Of a DNA stretch of 64,000 bases, positions 7,460-16,772 are shown piece after piece; position 1 is the first letter of the stretch, and each line of letters opens with the position of its first letter. Location of the stretch: assembly GCF_000986865.1 (NCBI RefSeq), contig NZ_LAVS01000086.1:226932-290931 (forward strand). The letters run 5' to 3'. Position numbers and translations under genes: made by a program. Below the pieces are notes generated by a model that was not told the origin of the DNA, did no database searches, and worked only from the letters and a program-made list of their open reading frames with translations. The stretch comes from Rheinheimera mesophila (GTDB taxonomy: Bacteria; Pseudomonadota; Gammaproteobacteria; Enterobacterales; Alteromonadaceae).

Positions 7460-9331
7460 TTAAGCTGCTTTTACGCTATCGACCCAGTTCTGCACCCGTT
7501 TTTCCAGCACTTGTAACGGCAATGCACCGCCACCTAAAACAGTGTCATGGAAGCCTTTGATATCGAACTTATCGCCTAACTGCTCTTTGGCCTTAGCGCG
7601 GATTTCCAGAATTTTTAACATACCAATTTTATAAGCCGTCGCCTGACCCGGCCATACCAGATAACGTCTTACTTCAGACACCACAGCGCCTTCAGCAACA
7701 GGAGTTTTTTCTTTAAAGTATTCAATCCCCTGTTGTTCGGTCCAGCCTTTGCTGTGCATCCCTGTATCGACGACTAAGCGCACGGCACGCCACATTTCTG
7801 TGATTAAGCGGCCAAAGTCTGAGTAGTCGTTCTGATAAGCGCCCATTTCTTTGGCCAGCAGTTCTGAGTACAGAGCCCAGCCTTCAACGTAGGCGGTAAA
7901 GCCTGCCTGAGTACGGAAAGTAGGCACTGAGGTCAGTTCCTGCGCAATAGAAATTTGCATATGGTGACCAGGGCTACCTTCGTGGTAAGCGATCGCCTCC
8001 ATTTCATTTTTCGGCATTTGTTTCATGTCCGATAAATGCGCGTAATAAATGCCAGGGCGTTTACCATCTGGTGTGCCAGGGTAATAATGCTGAGCAGCGC
8101 CCGGTTGTTCGCGGAAGGCTTCAACACGTTTTACCGTTAAGGCTGCTTTGGGCAGAATACCAAAGTATTCAGGCAGTTTTTTCTCAATAAAGGCTAAGTA
8201 CGCCTCTGAGTCTTTGATATAGCCCTGACGGCCTTCATCTGTATCCGGGTAAAAGAACTGGGCGTCCGTTTTGATAAAAGTGAAGAACTCTTTCAACGAG
8301 CCTTTAAAGCCCACTTTATCTTTAATTGCGATCATCTCTTTGGTCAGACGATCAACTTCGTTTAAACCTATCTGGTGAATTTCATCTGCAGTCAGATCTG
8401 TGGTGGTTGACTGAGCCAGGCGATGGTTGTAGTACGCCACACCGTTGGGCTGAGTCGATACACCCGTCACATTCACCTGAGTTTTGTCCAACTCGCTGGT
8501 TAAAAATGCTGATAAAGCCTCATAAGAAGGTTGGAATTGAGTGGTTAAGGCCGATTTTGCATCCGCCAGTAACTGTTCAGCTTTTTTATCATCCAGTTTG
8601 TCGGCTTTTTTCAGGGCTTCGACTTTGGCTTTGGCATCCGCCCACAACGGTGCATCTTTGTCACTTTGTTTAAAAGGCGCGCCGTCTAACAGATTATTGA
8701 CTTGTTCCAGTACACCTTCGTAGGCAAAACGGGGTGGCCGTACCCCAGCTTCCGCATATTTAGCGGCGCGTTGCTGTAAGTCGGCAATAGCTTTGGCGAT
8801 ACCGCCAATACGTTTGACATAAGCCTCCATATCGACCACTTCGTCTACTTTATGGAAGTTCATCAGCACTTGAGGCAGTAAGGCGTGCACCCCTTGCATC
8901 TGGTTAAACACATAACTATTAACGCGGAATGCGGCGGCATCGCGGCTTTGTTCATACTGATAAATCCATAAGTCGTATGAGGTTTTAGCTTCAGTATCTA
9001 ACTTGTTGTAGTCAAACTGAGACTTTAATTCTTCCACAGAAGCTGCAGCCCAGGCCAGTTGCTTGTCTTCGGCTTCTTCAGTCACATCGTCAATCTGGTC
9101 CTGCTTATCTTTACGACCTAAGAAAGTCATCTGCAGCGGACTCATTTGTAACTGTTCTTCGTATTTGGTTTCAAACCATTGGTTTAACCGTTCTGATTCA
9201 GACAACGCTGCTTTAGTTTCTGCGGCGGTGACAGGTTCTGCTGCAGCAGGTGTGGTGGTTTTGCTATCTTGTGCCGGATTACAGCCGGCCAATAAGGCGG
9301 CGATGCTAAGAGCTAATAATGAATGGCGCAC
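7460..9331 (-). CDS. DUF885 family lipoprotein, predicted zinc-dependent peptidase-like (copy 1)
   Basis: A 623-residue exported protein. The N-terminus (MRHSLLALSIAALLAGCNPAQ) is a lipoprotein signal with lipobox LLAG-C at Cys17, and Asn/Pro after Cys fits outer-membrane sorting. The DUF885 hallmark HEGSPGHH lies near residue 450, followed by the 'AYVEGWALYSE' block. These resemble the HExxH plus Glu zinc site of M3/M32-type metallopeptidases. A peptidase role at the outer membrane is inference from the motif. A second family member lies at 20638-22479, and the two share length, lipobox and most blocks ('PPRFAYEGVLEQVNN', 'FREQPG', 'RLVVDTGMHSKGWT'). It is transcribed alone and a strong terminator follows. 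Confidence 0.85.
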   Translation of the reverse strand: MRHSLLALSIAALLAGCNPAQDSKTTTPAAAEPVTAAETKAALSESERLNQWFETKYEEQLQMSPLQMTFLGRKDKQDQIDDVTEEAEDKQLAWAAASVEELKSQFDYNKLDTEAKTSYDLWIYQYEQSRDAAAFRVNSYVFNQMQGVHALLPQVLMNFHKVDEVVDMEAYVKRIGGIAKAIADLQQRAAKYAEAGVRPPRFAYEGVLEQVNNLLDGAPFKQSDKDAPLWADAKAKVEALKKADKLDDKKAEQLLADAKSALTTQFQPSYEALSAFLTSELDKTQVNVTGVSTQPNGVAYYNHRLAQSTTTDLTADEIHQIGLNEVDRLTKEMIAIKDKVGFKGSLKEFFTFIKTDAQFFYPDTDEGRQGYIKDSEAYLAFIEKKLPEYFGILPKAALTVKRVEAFREQPGAAQHYYPGTPDGKRPGIYYAHLSDMKQMPKNEMEAIAYHEGSPGHHMQISIAQELTSVPTFRTQAGFTAYVEGWALYSELLAKEMGAYQNDYSDFGRLITEMWRAVRLVVDTGMHSKGWTEQQGIEYFKEKTPVAEGAVVSEVRRYLVWPGQATAYKIGMLKILEIRAKAKEQLGDKFDIKGFHDTVLGGGALPLQVLEKRVQNWVDSVKAA

Positions 9332-9452
9332 GTTGCGTTTTCCTTTTAGTTATTGATTATGGAACATCATCGGTTTGAAACAGCCGGACTGAGGATGTGA
9401 TAGTCAGACTAACCTGATTTTGCTTCTGAGTCGAAACTCATTTGTAACTTTA

Positions 9453-9484
9453 TCTTACAAAAAGGCCTGCCTGAGGCAAGCCTT
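9453..9484 (-). terminator. Intrinsic terminator of the M20 amidohydrolase gene
   Basis: On the minus strand the arms AAGGC-A-TGCC and GGCA-G-GCCTT pair with one mismatch around a 3-base loop and run into TTTTTGTAAGA. It lies just after the stop codon at 9509. Confidence 0.75.
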
Positions 9485-9508
9485 GGTTTGTATTCTCTGA
9501 AGCCTCAT

Positions 9509-10837
9509 TTAGGGTTTGGGCATCAGGTCCAGCAAAGCGACAACAGTGGCCTCTACGCCAGTTTTAATGGCAGGCTCTGGTGCAATTTTAAATAATGGAC
9601 TGTGATGGCTCGGCACTGGAGCGCCGCCTTGTTTCTCCCGCTCAAAGTCCGCTTTGGGGGTACCGCCAATCTGGAAATACACACTCTGGATGGTCGGGTT
9701 CATAATTAAAAACGGATAATCCTCAGCGCCCATGCCTAAACGTTTGTAATTCTGATCCAGGATATCTGCACCAAAATGACCGACCCAGCGCTGCTTTAAC
9801 CTTTGCGTCAGTGCAATATCATTGACTGTAGGCGGGGTGGTTTGTGGGTCGACTGTCACTTCTGGCAGTTTGTCTTCAGGCAAACCCGCGACCCGGCCCA
9901 TATTGGTGGCCACTCGTTTAATAGCGCTAATCAGTTGCTCGCGGGTTTCTAAGGTATCGTTGCGCACTGTCAGCTGTAAGTGTGCTGAATCCGGAATAAT
10001 ATTGTGCTTTGAACCAGCGTGAAACGAACCGACGGTAATGACACTGGGCTCTTTGGGGGCCACTTCGCGGCTGACAATAGTCTGCAGTGCCAGTACGATT
10101 TGCGAACCCAACACTATCGGGTCTTTGCCCCGATGTGGGCTGGCACCATGAGCGCCAACACCATGAATATGGATATCTACTGAATCGACACCCGAGTAGG
10201 GCGAACCTTCGACAGCGACAATTTTACCCGCTTCAATTTCACTGGAGACATGCAGCGCCATCGCATAATCCGGTGTGCCAAAACGCTGCCAGATGTGATC
10301 GTCGCGCATACTTTGGGCACCGCCCACATATTCTTCGGCAGGCTGGCCTATCAGCATCAGGGTACCTTGCCACTGATCTTTGATTTTGACCATCTGACGC
10401 GCCGTACCTACTAAACTGGTGATGTGCATATCATGGCCACAGGCATGCATCACCGACACCTCATTGCCATGCCAGTCTTTAGTTTTTACTTTCGATGCGT
10501 AAGGCAAACCACTCTTTTCCTCCACTGGCAAGGCGTCCATATCCGCTCGCATCATCACCAGTGGGCCTTTACCATTTTTTAGAATCGCCACCACACCAGT
10601 TTTTCCAACGCCAGTGGTCACTTCAAAACCCGCGTCTTTGAGCTCTTTGGCTAAACGCTCAGCGGTTTTAAACTCCATAAATGACAGTTCTGGGTTTTGG
10701 TGAAAGTGCTTAAACAGCGGCTCCAGATGCTGTTGGTAATCGGTATGAATAGCGTGAGCTAACTGCTTTGGCACGGCAAAACTACTGGTGCTGATAAAAG
10801 CAGAGCTGATTAAACAGGCGAGGGGCAGCAGGCGCAT
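9509..10837 (-). CDS. Exported M20-family amidohydrolase (hippurate hydrolase / N-acyl amino-acid hydrolase type)
   Basis: A 442-residue di-zinc amidohydrolase that should cleave an N-acyl or amide bond. The zinc-site blocks of the IAA-amidohydrolase/hippuricase branch are present: 'MRADMDALPVEE', 'MHACGHDMH', 'GQPAEEYVGGAQSM' with the catalytic Glu pair, the dimerisation-domain 'GVGAHGASPHRGKDPI', and 'GMGAEDYPFL' near the C-terminus. The frame is open to 10921, but the ATG at 10837 has a GGATTTC ribosome binding site and gives a proper signal peptide (MRLLPLACLISSAFISTSSFA), which the longer form would bury. Periplasmic location is therefore likely. The substrate is unknown. It is monocistronic, with its own terminator. 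Confidence 0.85.
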   Translation of the reverse strand: MRLLPLACLISSAFISTSSFAVPKQLAHAIHTDYQQHLEPLFKHFHQNPELSFMEFKTAERLAKELKDAGFEVTTGVGKTGVVAILKNGKGPLVMMRADMDALPVEEKSGLPYASKVKTKDWHGNEVSVMHACGHDMHITSLVGTARQMVKIKDQWQGTLMLIGQPAEEYVGGAQSMRDDHIWQRFGTPDYAMALHVSSEIEAGKIVAVEGSPYSGVDSVDIHIHGVGAHGASPHRGKDPIVLGSQIVLALQTIVSREVAPKEPSVITVGSFHAGSKHNIIPDSAHLQLTVRNDTLETREQLISAIKRVATNMGRVAGLPEDKLPEVTVDPQTTPPTVNDIALTQRLKQRWVGHFGADILDQNYKRLGMGAEDYPFLIMNPTIQSVYFQIGGTPKADFEREKQGGAPVPSHHSPLFKIAPEPAIKTGVEATVVALLDLMPKP

Positions 10838-11120
10838 TCTGAAATCCTTTTTTTTCTTTTGAACCAGTGGGTCGTTCATCATCACAGCATAAAAAAACCA
10901 CCCAGGACAAGAGATGGACATAGATATGCGCTTAAATTCAGCCTTTTAAAGATGATTGGTACTTCAGAGCAAAACACGATAAGCTAAAAGACTGAAAAAT
11001 CTAATTTTTTGACTAAATTTGTCAGGCTCTGCTGCTGATCCGATGGTATGATCAAGCCACCAAGCTAACGAGCTCTGTAGATCAAGGGGTTATTTCTCTT
11101 ATGTGTTCAGGTGGCTGACA

Positions 11121-11459
11121 ATGAAGCCGTTAAGTTTTATTGCGCTGTTCTTTTATCTAAGTTCGCTGTTCCCTTCAGTGCAGAGTTTGGCTGCCGATCA
11201 GTGGCTGGCTTCACCTCAAAGTTCACCCACTCATAGTGTGGCCCAACTCACCTCTGTAACATCATCACCTGTGAAACATTTGATGTTATCAGATGATGAT
11301 GACCAGGGGCTGGCGCAACTGTATAGCCACGTCATCGGGCCAGCCTTGAGCCAGAGCTATAGCGCATTAACTACGGCATATTATCCCCAGCGGGCTGTGG
11401 CCTTTTTAGCGCGGGCTCCTCCGGTGGTACTGAATAAACTGACTATTTTTGCCCGGTAG
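11121..11459 (+). CDS. Small exported protein of unknown function
   Basis: A 112-residue product with a good signal peptide (MKPLSFIALFFYLSSLFPSVQSLA) followed by a short polar, serine/threonine-rich region, an acidic patch (SDDDDQGLAQLY) and 'YYPQRAVAFLARAPPVVLNK'. I recognise no family. The frame can start at GTG 11103, but ATG 11121 has an AGG site about 9 bases upstream and starts the signal peptide directly. It lies 90 bases upstream of the K+/H+ antiporter gene in the same direction, so co-transcription is possible. The low complexity leaves some doubt that it is a real gene. Confidence 0.5.
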   Translation: MKPLSFIALFFYLSSLFPSVQSLAADQWLASPQSSPTHSVAQLTSVTSSPVKHLMLSDDDDQGLAQLYSHVIGPALSQSYSALTTAYYPQRAVAFLARAPPVVLNKLTIFAR

Positions 11460-11549
11460 TATCTAGCTTCTGAAACTAAAAAGTCTGGTGCTACCCAATA
11501 AAGTTATGCTGTAGGTTTGGCCTGTAGCCTCAATACGAGGAACCTATTC

Positions 11550-13268
11550 ATGTTTGTCATCGATCAAATTATTTTATTAGCCGCGATTCTGATTATTTTC
11601 GGCATTTTATCCAGCAAGTTGTCGGCCCGCTTAGGTTTACCTGTGCTGGTGCTGTTTTTGATGGTCGGTATGCTGGCCGGGGAAGACGGCCCGGGCGGCA
11701 TAGTGTTTGATAATGCGCAAATTGCGCATGCGCTTGGCTCGTTAGCATTAGCTATTATTCTGTTTGACGGCGGTTTGCAAACGCCTATGGCGTCTATCAA
11801 ACAGGTATGGAAGCCGGCCTCTGTCCTGGCCACTTTGGGGGTTTTGGTGACCTCAGCTATCACTGGTGTGGCGGCCGCTTATATTCTGGACGTATCGTTA
11901 TTTTACGGCTTACTTATTGGTGCCATTGTCGGTTCTACCGACGCTGCTGCTGTATTTTCCTTATTGCGTAATGCCGGTATTCATATCAATCCGCGGCTGA
12001 AATCGACGCTGGAAATTGAAAGTGCAACCAACGATCCTATGGCGATTTTTCTGACCGTGGGCTTGTTAGAAGTCATGGTGAAAGGGCTGGAACCCGGTAC
12101 TGGTTTATTGATGCTGTTTGTCCAGCAAATGGGCATAGGGTCTGCCGTAGGTTTACTAGGTGGCTGGCTATCCGTGCGTATCATAAACCGCATTCATTTA
12201 ACCACCTCAGGTTTATACCCTGTGATGGTTGCGGCCTTTGGTTTATTGGCTTTTGGTATCGCAGCCAATCTGGGCGGTAGTGGTTTTCTTGCCATTTTTA
12301 TTGCTGGTGTGGTGATAGGCAACAGTAGGTTTGTATTTCAGCGCAGTACCTTTTTGTTTCACGACGGTTTGGCCTGGTTGGGGCAAATTATCATGTTCGT
12401 GTTTTTAGGTTTGCTGATTGACCCCTCTTCTTTGCTTGATGTCTGGTTGGAAGGTTTGCTGATCGCTGCAGTGTTGACCTTAGTAGCGCGCCCTTTGTCA
12501 GTGATTCCTGTGCTGAAACTTTTTGGCTTTAATGCGCGGGAAATGACCTTAGTATCCTGGGTGGGGTTACGCGGGTCTGTGCCTATTATTCTGGCGATTT
12601 ACCCGCTGATTTATGGCTTACCCGGTGCCAACCTGATTTTTAGTGTGGTGTTTTTCGTGGTGCTCATTTCAGCCACTATACAGGGCTCAACTTTACCCTG
12701 GGTGGCCCGTACTTTGGGTTTAACCGAACCCCCTCCGGTAACACCGGCAGCTACACTGGAGATCACCGCTTTGGGGGATGTAGATGCGGATATAGTGGAG
12801 TATCAACTGGGTGACAATTCACGGGCGTCAGGTCGTCGTTTATCCCAGATGGCGTTGCCGGACGGCACTGTGGTGGCGATGATCACCCGTGGCAATCAGG
12901 TGATCCCACCCCGGGGGTCAACCTTGCTGCATGCCGGTGATCATTTGTTTATTGTGATGAAACCTGATGTGCGTGAATTTGTTGACTTGGTATGTGCCGG
13001 AGTGTCTGAAGCCAGCCATCAGGAGCTGCCTGCTGGCGAATTACGCTTAAAAGGCTACACCAAAGTGGAGGATTTACAGCATTCCTATGGCATCGAACTG
13101 TCGGCTGAAGCTGGTTTATCGCTCGATGAATTATTACGTCAGTCTTTTGCTGGTGCGCCTGAAAACGATCAAAGCAAAGATTTCGGCGAGGTCAGGCTTT
13201 ATGTGCGGGATATGGTTGGGCAACGTATTGCCACTGTAGGCATAGTAACCACAGCGGCCATCAGTTAA
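11550..13268 (+). CDS. cvrA: CPA1 K+/H+ (Na+/H+) antiporter, NhaP2/CvrA type
   Basis: A 572-residue inner-membrane cation/proton antiporter with about 12 helices over residues 1-390, including 'LFDGGLQT' and the ion-site 'ESATNDPMAIF' with the Asn-Asp pair typical of electroneutral CPA1 members. A cytosolic regulatory half follows: an RCK_C (TrkA-C) domain around 415-480 ('EYQLGDNSRASGRRLSQMALPDGTVV', 'LHAGDHLFIVMK') and a CorC_HlyC-like end. This layout matches NhaP2/CvrA, which in Vibrio exchanges K+ for H+ and aids growth in acid or low-osmolarity conditions. The frame opens at 11517, but ATG 11550 has an ACGAGG site and starts at the first helix. A terminator follows. Confidence 0.87.
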   Translation: MFVIDQIILLAAILIIFGILSSKLSARLGLPVLVLFLMVGMLAGEDGPGGIVFDNAQIAHALGSLALAIILFDGGLQTPMASIKQVWKPASVLATLGVLVTSAITGVAAAYILDVSLFYGLLIGAIVGSTDAAAVFSLLRNAGIHINPRLKSTLEIESATNDPMAIFLTVGLLEVMVKGLEPGTGLLMLFVQQMGIGSAVGLLGGWLSVRIINRIHLTTSGLYPVMVAAFGLLAFGIAANLGGSGFLAIFIAGVVIGNSRFVFQRSTFLFHDGLAWLGQIIMFVFLGLLIDPSSLLDVWLEGLLIAAVLTLVARPLSVIPVLKLFGFNAREMTLVSWVGLRGSVPIILAIYPLIYGLPGANLIFSVVFFVVLISATIQGSTLPWVARTLGLTEPPPVTPAATLEITALGDVDADIVEYQLGDNSRASGRRLSQMALPDGTVVAMITRGNQVIPPRGSTLLHAGDHLFIVMKPDVREFVDLVCAGVSEASHQELPAGELRLKGYTKVEDLQHSYGIELSAEAGLSLDELLRQSFAGAPENDQSKDFGEVRLYVRDMVGQRIATVGIVTTAAIS

Positions 13269-13276
13269 AGACAATC

Positions 13277-13317
13277 GCCTCAGACAGGCCTTGCGGGTCT
13301 GCTCTGAGGCTGTTTTA
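13277..13317 (+). terminator. Intrinsic terminator of the antiporter gene
   Basis: An 8-bp stem (GCCTCAGA at 13277-13284 with TCTGAGGC at 13303-13310) is followed by TGTTTTAT, 9 bases after the antiporter stop and just before the convergent aspartoacylase-like gene. Confidence 0.75.
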
Positions 13318-14379
13318 TACGACACCTAAAATCGAAGGCATAGCCGCATCCACTTCGTCTGTGATGGCGTCCAGCGTTTTCTCTGCTTCATCCAAAGAGC
13401 TTACTTCGGCTATATGGAACAAAGCTTCACCTTCGTTCACCAGCGGTAAGTTATTGCGGCCTATTACTATGCCATTAAAGCTGGCTTCAACCGCCACTTC
13501 AAAGTCGGAGTAGGGACTGTAGATATGCGCCAATACGTCACCTTGTTGTACCGTCTGCCCTAGGCCGACGTAATACCGCGCTATACCGTCGTGTTCTGCT
13601 CTGATCCAGCTACTTTTTTTACTAAATAAAGAGCCGGTTTTCACCGCTTTCTTGCTTGGGCTGAACATACGGAGGTCTTGCATCACATTTAAAATGCCGT
13701 GCACACCAATTTTGATCGACTGTTCATCAAAACGCAGCGCTTCACCTGCTTCGTACAAAATAATAGGAATACCCAAGGCGTTAGCTGTGCCACGCATGGT
13801 GCCTTCCCGGCTGGCTGCTTTGATAATAATAGGGGCGTTAAATACCTCAGCCATTTGCAACGCCACTTTGTCTTTGGCACTGGCCCGAACCTGAGGCAGG
13901 TTGCTACGATGAATAGCGCCTGTGTGTAAATCAATGACATGGGTGCATTGCTTTAAAATACGTTCGGTAAACTGATAGGCCATACGGCTACCGAGTGAGC
14001 CTTTTTCACTGCCGGGAAAACTGCGGTTTAAGTCGCGTCTGTCGGGTAAATAACGCGATTGCTGGACAAAACCATAGGTGTTAACGATAGGAACCACCAC
14101 CAAAGTGCCACGTAACTGGTTGAGCTTAGGCATCTTCAGCAGCCGACGGCAAATCTCCACGCCATTGATTTCATCGCCATGCAAAGCTGAGGTAATGAGT
14201 AACACCGGACCAGGTCTTTTGCCATGCACTACATGAGCGCCGATATTCAGCTCAGTGTGGGTATATAGTTTGCCAAAAGGAATATCCACCACGGCACGCT
14301 GGCCCGGCTGGATCACTGTGCCCCCTAAGCTAAAAGGCTGTTGTTTTTCGGGGGCAACTTTGCTTTCTGCTGTGGACAT
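13315..14379 (-). CDS. Succinylglutamate desuccinylase/aspartoacylase-family (M14) zinc hydrolase
   Basis: A 354-residue cytosolic carboxypeptidase-like amidohydrolase. The zinc ligands of the AstE/ASPA family are visible as 'SALHGDEINGVE' (His and Glu, about residue 65) and 'HVIDLHTGA' (third His, about 150). The C-terminal ~90 residues form a small barrel like a biotinyl/lipoyl domain ('YYVGLGQTVQQGDVLAHIYSPYSDFEVAVEASFNGIV'). It starts 3 bases after the rimK stop codon, so the two are almost certainly co-translated. True AstE acts in arginine catabolism, but no ast genes are nearby. The linkage suggests it processes the product of RimK (inference). Confidence 0.83.
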   Translation of the reverse strand: MSTAESKVAPEKQQPFSLGGTVIQPGQRAVVDIPFGKLYTHTELNIGAHVVHGKRPGPVLLITSALHGDEINGVEICRRLLKMPKLNQLRGTLVVVPIVNTYGFVQQSRYLPDRRDLNRSFPGSEKGSLGSRMAYQFTERILKQCTHVIDLHTGAIHRSNLPQVRASAKDKVALQMAEVFNAPIIIKAASREGTMRGTANALGIPIILYEAGEALRFDEQSIKIGVHGILNVMQDLRMFSPSKKAVKTGSLFSKKSSWIRAEHDGIARYYVGLGQTVQQGDVLAHIYSPYSDFEVAVEASFNGIVIGRNNLPLVNEGEALFHIAEVSSLDEAEKTLDAITDEVDAAMPSILGVV

Positions 14380-14382
14380 GGG

Positions 14383-15309
14383 CTATTTCACCTGCTTTTT
14401 TTGCTGCGCTTTTTGTTGCATCCGAGCCTGATGCAAAGGCACATGTTTCTCCAGATATTCAATCATCCGGCCTGCGACATCTATGTCGGTTGCACCTTCT
14501 ATACCTTCAAGACCTGGCGAGCTGTTGACCTCCATCACTACAGGGCCATGGTTAGAGCGCAAAATATCTACCCCGGCCACATGCAGGCCCATGGTTTTAG
14601 CCGCAGCCAAAGCTGTGCGTTTTTCCTCAGCGCTGAGTTTAACAACAGAGGCTGTGCCACCGCGGTGTAAATTGGAACGAAACTCGCCGGCTTTGGCCTG
14701 ACGTTTCATTGATGCGACTATTTTATTGCCAATAATAAAGCAGCGGATATCCGCACCATTAGCTTCTTTGATGTACTCCTGCACCAGAATATTAGCGTTT
14801 AAGCCCATAAAAGCCTCAATCACACTTTCGGCGGCAGTGCGGGTTTCGGCCAACACCACGCCAATACCCTGAGTACCTTCTAAAAGTTTGATCACCAGCG
14901 GTGCGCCACCGACCATCTCAATTAAATCAGGGATATCACCGGGTTTATCGGCAAAACCTGTAATAGGCAGGCCTATACCTTCGCGGGCCAGAAGTTGCAG
15001 CGAGCAGAGTTTATCGCGGGCGCGGCTGATGGCGCTGGATTCATTCAATGCATAGACGCCCATCATTTCAAACTGACGCAGCACAGCAGTACCATAAAAG
15101 GTAATGGAAGCGCCAACCCGGGGGATCACGGCATCAAATTGCTCCAGCACTTCACCTTTGTAGTGAATACCGGATTTGGTTTTATTGATGTTCATGTAGC
15201 ACATCAGCGGGTCTATCACTTCTATCTGATGACCCCGTTCTTGTGCTGCTTCAACCAGCCGGCGGGTTGAATACAACTCACTATTGCGCGATAACACCGC
15301 AATTTTCAT
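14383..15309 (-). CDS. rimK: RimK, ribosomal protein S6 glutamate ligase
   Basis: A 308-residue ATP-grasp ligase (Escherichia coli RimK has 300) that adds glutamate residues to the C-terminus of ribosomal protein S6. The N-terminal domain starts '[22 protein letters not shown]'. ATP-grasp landmarks are '[19 protein letters not shown]' (Lys and glycine-rich loop), '[21 protein letters not shown]' and the Mg-binding end '[14 protein letters not shown]'. It is the first gene of a two-gene unit with the aspartoacylase-like hydrolase. The ends of the ATP-binding core are intact, so it should be active. The basic C-terminal tail ([11 protein letters not shown]) is a lineage extension. Confidence 0.92.
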   Translation of the reverse strand: MKIAVLSRNSELYSTRRLVEAAQERGHQIEVIDPLMCYMNINKTKSGIHYKGEVLEQFDAVIPRVGASITFYGTAVLRQFEMMGVYALNESSAISRARDKLCSLQLLAREGIGLPITGFADKPGDIPDLIEMVGGAPLVIKLLEGTQGIGVVLAETRTAAESVIEAFMGLNANILVQEYIKEANGADIRCFIIGNKIVASMKRQAKAGEFRSNLHRGGTASVVKLSAEEKRTALAAAKTMGLHVAGVDILRSNHGPVVMEVNSSPGLEGIEGATDIDVAGRMIEYLEKHVPLHQARMQQKAQQKKQVK

Positions 15310-15407
15310 AACAACACCTTCAATTTTTTTGTTATGAGTATTCTAGTGTGCTTTAGCAGCCAAGTATCTGTATAAAATCAAAAAATTTACATTAAAGCCA
15401 TACCGCT

Positions 15408-16757
15408 TTAAAGTAAGAACAGCGAACCCAGGCCGAGGAAGGCAAAAAAACCTATCACGTCTGTCACCGTAGTTAAGATCACTGAACCGGACAGGGCCGG
15501 GTCTATTTTCATTTTTTCCAGCCAAACCGGGATCACCACGCCACTAAAGGCCGCGACGCAAATATTGATCACTATGGCCAGGCTAATGACAGTGGCAATA
15601 ATCCAGTCACCAAACCAAAGATAGGTAATACCAGCAATCACCAAAGCCCAGAGCACGCCGTTAATAGCGCCAACCCCAAGCTCTTTGCGCATCAAAGTCC
15701 AGTAGGTTTGTGGGGTTATTTGCCCCAGGGCTAAACCCCGGATAATCAGAGTTAAAGTTTGACTGCCTGCGATGCCACCCATCGAAGCCACTATCGGCAT
15801 CAACACCGCCAAAGCCACCACTTGCTGCAAGGTAGCTTCAAATAAACCTATGGTCCATGCCGCTAAAAAGGCGGTCAGTAAGTTAATACCCAGCCATAAA
15901 GCACGGCGTTTGGCGCTGTTGATAATAGGAGCGAATAAGTCTTCCTCTTCGTCCAGACCCGCCGTATGCATAAACTGGCCTTCGAGGCTACGACGCACGT
16001 TTTCTAAGGCCTCACCTATAGATAAACGGCCTAACAGTTTGCCTTCGCTATCGACCACAGCCAAAGCGCTGTAACCGGAGCGGGCCACTAAATCCGAGCC
16101 TTGATCCAGCTCCATATCACCTTGCACCACTGGGGCTTCGGCGTCGATAAATTCCACCACAGGCATATGGTTCGGCTGGCCTAATAAACGTATGCCCTGC
16201 AATAAACCGACATAACGGCCGGTGCGGTCGACCACAAACAAGGCTTCCTGATATTCAGCATCTTCGGTTAGTTTTTTAAATAACCGCACCGCATCCCGCA
16301 CTTTGGCGTTTTTGCTTAAGATCAGTACGTCGTGGTCAGCATAACGACCACATTGTTCGTCATCGTAGGTTAAGGCCTGATCCAGCCAGCGTTTTTCACT
16401 TTGATCCAATCGTGAACAGGCGTACTGATAAATAGCGTCCGGTAATTCATCCAGCAGTTCAATCAGATCGTCAACATCAATTTCTTCAACCAGTTCATGC
16501 AGTTGTGCTGTTTCGAGCTGCTTAAAGATGTTGCTGCGCGCATCCACCCTCATGTAGGTTAAGGCGGCGATTTGTTGTTCTTTTTCCAGTGTCAGCCAGG
16601 TGCCAACCCGCTGTTCCAGCGGCATGGCTTCCAGCGCAAAAGCGATCTCTTCCGGCTCCAGTTGGTCCAGTTTTTCCGCCAGCTGTTCAGTTTCGTTTTC
16701 ATCAAAACTGTCGCGGACTATCTCTTCAATATCCAGTGGACTATTTTCAACCATCAA
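15408..16757 (-). CDS. mgtE: MgtE magnesium transporter
   Basis: A 449-residue Mg2+ channel. The parts appear in order: the acidic N-domain of helical repeats (residues 1-130, 'EEIDVDDLIELLDELPD'), two CBS domains (about 135-260, 'LILSKNAKVRDAVRLF', 'SGYSALAVVDSEGKLLGRL') that sense intracellular Mg2+, and five C-terminal membrane helices carrying the pore motif 'MPIVASMGGIAGSQTLTLIIRGLALG' and ending 'TDVIGFFAFLGLGSLFLL'. The length equals that of characterised MgtE. The gene starts 15 bases after the corA stop, so both Mg channels are probably on one transcript. No Mg-sensing leader could be recognised. Confidence 0.92.
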   Translation of the reverse strand: MMVENSPLDIEEIVRDSFDENETEQLAEKLDQLEPEEIAFALEAMPLEQRVGTWLTLEKEQQIAALTYMRVDARSNIFKQLETAQLHELVEEIDVDDLIELLDELPDAIYQYACSRLDQSEKRWLDQALTYDDEQCGRYADHDVLILSKNAKVRDAVRLFKKLTEDAEYQEALFVVDRTGRYVGLLQGIRLLGQPNHMPVVEFIDAEAPVVQGDMELDQGSDLVARSGYSALAVVDSEGKLLGRLSIGEALENVRRSLEGQFMHTAGLDEEEDLFAPIINSAKRRALWLGINLLTAFLAAWTIGLFEATLQQVVALAVLMPIVASMGGIAGSQTLTLIIRGLALGQITPQTYWTLMRKELGVGAINGVLWALVIAGITYLWFGDWIIATVISLAIVINICVAAFSGVVIPVWLEKMKIDPALSGSVILTTVTDVIGFFAFLGLGSLFLL

Positions 16758-16772
16758 TGCGCCTAAACCGCT

